NCBI GenBank assembly: GCA_041676625.1
Contig: JBAYRN010000005.1
Coordinates: forward strand, 1 to 64,000
Direction of reading: 5' to 3'
Source: JAEXNA01 sp041676625
GTDB lineage: Bacteria > Vulcanimicrobiota > Xenobia > Xenobiales > JADMJV01
DNA: 64,000 nucleotides
In this document: one piece after another, positions 60,618 to 64,000 of the stretch
Position numbering within the stretch: position 1 is the first letter of the stretch
Layout: each line of letters begins with the position of its first letter
Program-made: the position numbers and the translations under genes
Notes under the pieces: generated by a model
The model's database searches: none
What the model saw: the letters and a program-made list of their open reading frames with translations, nothing else
Told to the model about the DNA's origin: nothing

Positions 60618-61295
60618 TTGAACCGACCCCAGAAGGTCCTTCCTATGCGCCTCAGACTGCTTTTCTTGATCTTGTTCCTGATGGCTATCCCTGCGCTCGC
60701 CCACAACGTGTTTGTGAGCAACAAGCCGTATCAGGGTCAGGTCTTGGCAACGGCGAGTGATATCCGGTTCGTCTTGTCCGAACTGGCCGAAGCGCTCAAT
60801 CTCGAGGTGGAAGAGTCGGAAGAGGGTTGGATTCTCGGTGGGTTTCCCGTCTCCACGCTCCAAGAGCGAAACAAGGTCTGGGTGCAATTGAAGGCTCTAC
60901 CTGAGGAACTCGTCCGGGTGGTTAGAAACCCCGAATTGAATACCGTCGATCTGTTTGTTCAACAAAGTGTGGAAGGCGAGGGAAGCGAGGAGCCGTGGGG
61001 CATGGGCGGGACCCTGGTCTTCTTTTACGCCGACTGGTCCGAGGCGTGCCGAGCCATGGAGCAAACCATGGCCCACGTCGCGCTTTCTCGAACTTTAAAG
61101 TGCGAATTTTTAAATATCGATTATCCCAAAACTCCGGTGTACAAAAAGTACGCGCACCGGTTCGAGGGTGACCGGATCCCGTTTTACCTGATCCTGGATA
61201 CCAGGGGGCGCAAGATCGACTCCTTCTCTGGATTTCTCACCTACACGGAACTTCTTGATAAGCTCAGGGAATCGTTCAGCAAAGTCAAGGATTAA
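60618..61295 (+). CDS. Exported thioredoxin-fold protein lacking the CxxC site
   Basis: The product (216-225 residues) has a signal peptide (LRLLFLILFLMAIPALA), a beta domain at about residues 30-100 and a thioredoxin fold at about residues 115-220. The usual WCxxC is replaced by ADWSEACRAM, so only one Cys is left, while the cis-Pro element is seen in DRIPFYLILDTRG. It is more likely a binding protein than an oxidoreductase. TTG 60618 has AAGGAGG at four-base spacing; ATG 60645 is the alternative. It ends in an 11-base convergent overlap with the esterase-like gene. Confidence 0.7.
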   Translation: MNRPQKVLPMRLRLLFLILFLMAIPALAHNVFVSNKPYQGQVLATASDIRFVLSELAEALNLEVEESEEGWILGGFPVSTLQERNKVWVQLKALPEELVRVVRNPELNTVDLFVQQSVEGEGSEEPWGMGGTLVFFYADWSEACRAMEQTMAHVALSRTLKCEFLNIDYPKTPVYKKYAHRFEGDRIPFYLILDTRGRKIDSFSGFLTYTELLDKLRESFSKVKD

Positions 61296-62031
61296 GAAAA
61301 AAATCCAGCAGGTCCGGTAGCCTACGCGCCCACACAGGCTCGGAGTGGTCCCCTCGGTGCCAGCGGGCTCGAACCTGGGCGCCGCGGTTTCTGAGTTCTG
61401 AAGCGAAAGCCTTATTGGGGAGTAGGAACTCTCTGTCCATCCCCCGGTCGCCACAACTGAGATAGATATTTGGAGAGGGAAGGCCCTCAAAGCGGTCGAG
61501 CAATTCCGTGAAGTAGTGACGCCCGGCCGACAGACAGCCGATAGTGGGGAAGACTTTGGGATAAAGCCACCCGGTGTAGAGGGCGGCCACTCCTCCGGCC
61601 GAAGCGCCGATCAGCCCTTTGAAACGAACTCTAGGGTAGAGCGACTTGATGTAAGGGAGTACAAAATCGACCAGAAAGCCGGCGTGATGGTCACCGCTAG
61701 AGGAGAAGTGCCCGGGTTCGGTGCTCCAGCCGATGTACTCCGGGTAGCGGCGGGTGGATGCCGGGATCCCGACCACCACCAGTGGGGATTCCCATTTTAG
61801 CAACTTGTTCTCGGCGTTCCAGGTGGGGGCGCGCTCGGAGGTTCGGGCGGCCCCGAAGAGATGCTGTCCGTCCAGGAAAAGCAAGACGTCGCAAGGGGTC
61901 CAGCGTCGAGTAAAGTTTTTCCACACCAGCAAGCTTCGCCGGTAGACCCCTGTACCTCCCTCCGGCTCCCACTGAGAATGCTTCTCCAGATACCCCAACT
62001 CGTCGTCCGGGTACGTATAAATCGTACTCAC
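61285..62031 (-). CDS. Esterase-like alpha/beta hydrolase (esterase D/enterochelin esterase type)
   Basis: The 248-residue product has the serine nucleophile elbow GLIGASAGGVAALY (about residue 142) and an early CDVLLFLDGQHLFG segment. The His is probably in HRGDHSEPVW near residue 226, and SCGDRGMDREFL may hold the acid. This layout fits the esterase D/Fes family, which acts on esters or siderophore lactones; the substrate is unknown. The GTG at 62031 is the start. No siderophore genes are adjacent. Confidence 0.75.
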   Translation of the reverse strand: MSTIYTYPDDELGYLEKHSQWEPEGGTGVYRRSLLVWKNFTRRWTPCDVLLFLDGQHLFGAARTSERAPTWNAENKLLKWESPLVVVGIPASTRRYPEYIGWSTEPGHFSSSGDHHAGFLVDFVLPYIKSLYPRVRFKGLIGASAGGVAALYTGWLYPKVFPTIGCLSAGRHYFTELLDRFEGLPSPNIYLSCGDRGMDREFLLPNKAFASELRNRGAQVRARWHRGDHSEPVWARRLPDLLDFFLNP

Positions 62032-62079
62032 AGGTCCTAGAATTTAAAAAAGTTGGGTGGGAACCTTCTTGAGAAGATT

Positions 62080-62937
62080 TCAGGCACTCATGGGAGGGGC
62101 TGCGATCTTGCGCAGGGCCTGGGCGACTTCCGAGACGGTTTCGTCGGTGGTGGAGGTTCCGGCCGTCAAACCCACAATGCGGATACCTTCGAACCACTCC
62201 GCTCGAAGCTCGTCGGCGGCCGTCACTCGCCACCAGGGGAGTCCTCGTTCTTGAGCGCGCAACCCCAATTGGTGAGTATTGTTGCTTTTGGGTCCGCCCA
62301 CCACGACCAGGGCTTGCACTCGCTCTAGCAACTCCTCGAGCGCTTCCTGGCGGTCTCGAGTGGGTCGGCAGGTGGTATCGACCAACTTGACTTCCCGGTG
62401 CGGATTCAAGCGCAGGAGGCGCTGGTGATACAGTTTGAGTTCATCAGGGCGGGTGGTGGTTTGGTTGACCATGGCGATCTTGGGGTGGGGATAGGATTTG
62501 AGGTCCTCAATCTTCGAGACGATTTCAAAGTGCACCAGATCGCCTGCCAGACCCTCCACCTCCACGTGACCTTTGCGCCCCACCAACACGATGTAATACC
62601 CTCGATTGTGATAATGAAGACACGCCTTGTGGGCCCGCCTGACCAGGGGACAGGTGGTGTCGTGGACGATGTATCCCGATTCCAGGAGAGCATTCTTGCG
62701 CTTCTCGCTGACCCCGTGGGCTGTGATCAGAACTTCTGGTGTAGGTACCTTTAGGGAGCGACCCACCTCGGTCTGTTGGTGAAAGCCGCGTCTCATCAAC
62801 TCCGTCTGAACCACCGGGTTGTGGACCAGTTCACCGTGCACGGTGACTCGCTCAGGGTGTTCGAGCCCCCGCATCAAATTAAGAGCATCTCGCACGCCGA
62901 AGCACATTCCCTGGTGTTTTGCTTGAACCACTAACAT
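62080..62937 (-). CDS. ispH: 4-hydroxy-3-methylbut-2-enyl diphosphate reductase
   Basis: The 285-residue product is IspH, which makes IPP and DMAPP in the last step of the MEP pathway. The three cluster cysteines are in QGMCFGVRDAL, HDTTCPLVRRAH and VDTTCRPTRDRQ. The conserved TAHGVSEKRK, VNQTTT and GGPKSNNTHQL segments are present. It supplies isoprenoid precursors for lipid carriers and quinones. The ATG at 62937 gives the standard length. Confidence 0.94.
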   Translation of the reverse strand: MLVVQAKHQGMCFGVRDALNLMRGLEHPERVTVHGELVHNPVVQTELMRRGFHQQTEVGRSLKVPTPEVLITAHGVSEKRKNALLESGYIVHDTTCPLVRRAHKACLHYHNRGYYIVLVGRKGHVEVEGLAGDLVHFEIVSKIEDLKSYPHPKIAMVNQTTTRPDELKLYHQRLLRLNPHREVKLVDTTCRPTRDRQEALEELLERVQALVVVGGPKSNNTHQLGLRAQERGLPWWRVTAADELRAEWFEGIRIVGLTAGTSTTDETVSEVAQALRKIAAPPMSA

Positions 62938-63007
62938 CGGCTCTTTCTCCTTTTATTGATTAGAATTCATGTCTGCTTGAAAGCTTTAAGAGGCAAAGTG
63001 TTTGGGG

Positions 63008-63045
63008 CAAAAAAAATCCCTGCCGCATCAAGCACTCAGGCAGGG
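63008..63045 (-). terminator. Intrinsic terminator after the winged-helix gene
   Basis: On the minus strand CCCTGCC (63039-63045) pairs with GGCAGGG (63018-63024) and is followed by an eight-base T run. The stem includes the last codons of the winged-helix gene. Confidence 0.7.
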
Positions 63046-63398
63046 CTGAATCCGGAAGTAAAACCACCGGCACTCTCCTGGCTGGCAGCTTTCAAGACCG
63101 CCTGGAGCTCTTCCAGGTATTGCTGGAAGCGCTCGCGACCGGTCTCGGTAAGAAAAATGGTGGTCTTGGGACGGCCGCTCCCGCTCTCCTTTTCGATCTT
63201 GACAAGCTCTTCGCGCTCCAGCACCTGTAGATGCCGACTGAGGTTGCCGTCGGTCAGGGAGCAGAGGCTCTTGACCTCGCCGAAGATCAGGCCTTCCGGA
63301 TGAGTAAATAGAGATGTCAAAATGCCCAGCCGGGCTTTTTCATGCAAGACCCGGTCCAGTCCATCGTAGGCATAGGCGCCTGCTTTTTCGTCGCTCAT
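63036..63398 (-). CDS. Winged-helix transcriptional regulator
   Basis: The 120-residue product has a winged-helix DNA-binding domain (HTH_34-like). ARLGILTSLFTHPEGLIFGE is followed by LTDGNLSRHLQVLEREELVK and the wing GSGRPKTTIFLTETGRERF. Such regulators often repress a neighbouring membrane protein or transporter. ATG 63398 overlaps the stop of the membrane-protein gene by four bases (ATGA), fixing the start and indicating coupling. An upstream extension of the frame has no supporting start. Confidence 0.82.
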   Translation of the reverse strand: MSDEKAGAYAYDGLDRVLHEKARLGILTSLFTHPEGLIFGEVKSLCSLTDGNLSRHLQVLEREELVKIEKESGSGRPKTTIFLTETGRERFQQYLEELQAVLKAASQESAGGFTSGFSPA

Positions 63399-63991
63399 AG
63401 CTTCTCTCTCTCCAAATTCTGGTACATCACGTATGCCAACATCAGGTGGCCGCCACCGAATATCGCTCCCATATAGAGTGGTTGAGCCAGGGCCTGCTCC
63501 GAAAAGCAGAGCAGTAGGGCTCCCGAAGCCAGGAAGAACGCGCCCACCCAACCCACGCCCCGAGGCAAATAGGGTCGGGAAGCGAAAATCCCCAGGCTAA
63601 AGAGCATGGTCCAGATCCCCGGCAGCAGGTCCAAGCTGTCTGCCTGGGAGACAAACAGCATCGTCATCAAAACTCCGACCGCCAGAGTAGGCATGAATTG
63701 TCCCACCGTGCGCCGGGTGATACGGCGCTGGTGATCGGTCTTCTGCTCACCGTAATCGCCCAGGATCTCCCAGGCCGCGATGGCCATATTCAGGGAAGCC
63801 ACCGCGATCCAAAATCCGACCCGTTCCAGGGGGCGGGCGGAGGGCCAGCCCAGGAGCAAAAGCAAGCCCCCGGAGAACCCCACGCCCCCCATCAGGGCCA
63901 ACGTTCGTGACCGATAGCCGCGATAGATTTCGTTTCGACCGAGGTGGTGGCGGATCTCGTTGAGATGATCAAGCGCCTGGGATACGTCCAT
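63395..63991 (-). CDS. Membrane protein of the winged-helix regulator pair
   Basis: The 198-residue product has a soluble N-terminal segment and about five to six membrane helices, starting TLALMGGVGFSGGLLLLLG and including FGGGHLMLAYVMYQNL. It resembles membrane proteins commonly paired with small winged-helix regulators, possibly as a sensor or anti-regulator. The function is not established. The ATGA overlap with the downstream regulator indicates coupled translation. Confidence 0.65.
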   Translation of the reverse strand: MDVSQALDHLNEIRHHLGRNEIYRGYRSRTLALMGGVGFSGGLLLLLGWPSARPLERVGFWIAVASLNMAIAAWEILGDYGEQKTDHQRRITRRTVGQFMPTLAVGVLMTMLFVSQADSLDLLPGIWTMLFSLGIFASRPYLPRGVGWVGAFFLASGALLLCFSEQALAQPLYMGAIFGGGHLMLAYVMYQNLEREKL

Positions 63992-64000
63992 TGCACCCTA

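Noticed and set aside
60167..60724. An upstream extension of MutM to 478 residues
   Set aside because: The catalytic Pro after the first Met must be N-terminal; the extension is antisense to the HIT gene.
63399..63551. An N-terminal extension of the winged-helix regulator
   Set aside because: It overlaps the membrane-protein gene in another frame, and the ATGA junction gives a better start at 63398.

Overview
The window is about 64 kb of chromosome from a Gram-negative-type bacterium, with GC content that looks close to 60%. Evidence for two membranes includes a lipoprotein cytochrome, signal peptides and an outer-membrane-like protein. An elongation factor G of the EFG1 type (spirochaete, planctomycete and mitochondrial style), several disordered or repeat-rich proteins and many unrecognised families point to a poorly sampled lineage. 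I lean towards something near Eremiobacterota/Xenobia, but only weakly. No rRNA, tRNA, phage, insertion sequence or CRISPR array was seen.

Layout. 1-9.5 kb: the 3' end of a gene encoding 27 perfect NPNAGA repeats joined to a transglutaminase-like domain, secreted proteins of unknown role, two unknown genes next to a methyltransferase, a lipoprotein c-type cytochrome, an HTTM membrane protein and phenylalanine 4-monooxygenase. 9.7-20.7 kb: a class I glutamine amidotransferase, a receiver-metallo-beta-lactamase fusion, EF-G, a wecE-like aminotransferase with ktrB and ktrA, and a nucleotidyltransferase-HD protein. 20.8-31.6 kb, almost all on the minus strand: a repeat protein, a GC-rich palindromic minisatellite of about 63 bp period, a PLP lyase with PhzF, an SLC13-like transporter with a ferredoxin, a PilZ protein, an M48 protease, a 59-residue membrane peptide and HflX.

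31.7-40.3 kb holds the most unusual locus. A WYL regulator with two N-terminal helix-turn-helix units is divergent from a four-gene run: a membrane protein with a pseudopilin-like tail, a GHKL (Hsp90/MORC/sacsin-type) ATPase, a giant partner, and a further segment of that partner. The giant partner has about four A-B modules of roughly 215 residues. It is separated from the last gene by one in-frame TAG, across which the module spacing is preserved. The 17-bp palindrome ATGACA-RATCG-TGTCAT lies in the WYL/ATPase divergent promoter and again upstream of the M48 protease, which suggests one regulon for a chaperone-like or defence-like system plus a membrane protease.

40.3-44.2 kb: an intact phd/vapC-type toxin-antitoxin pair, a protein with an HEIGH metalloprotease motif and glycine-rich membrane segments, the scar of two decayed toxin-antitoxin loci, and a Uma2-family protein. 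44.2-48.5 kb: a tight minus-strand operon with an OvoA-C-terminal-type methyltransferase, an EgtE-like class V PLP enzyme, a cysteine-synthase-like enzyme and an M29-like peptidase, suggesting thiol-histidine chemistry without a visible sulfoxide synthase. 48.6-64 kb is mixed housekeeping: YchJ, PilZ, the Bpt transferase, EcsC, DUF1684, an FtsJ-like methyltransferase, an orphan DNA methyltransferase, MutM, HIT, IspH and a winged-helix regulator with its membrane partner.
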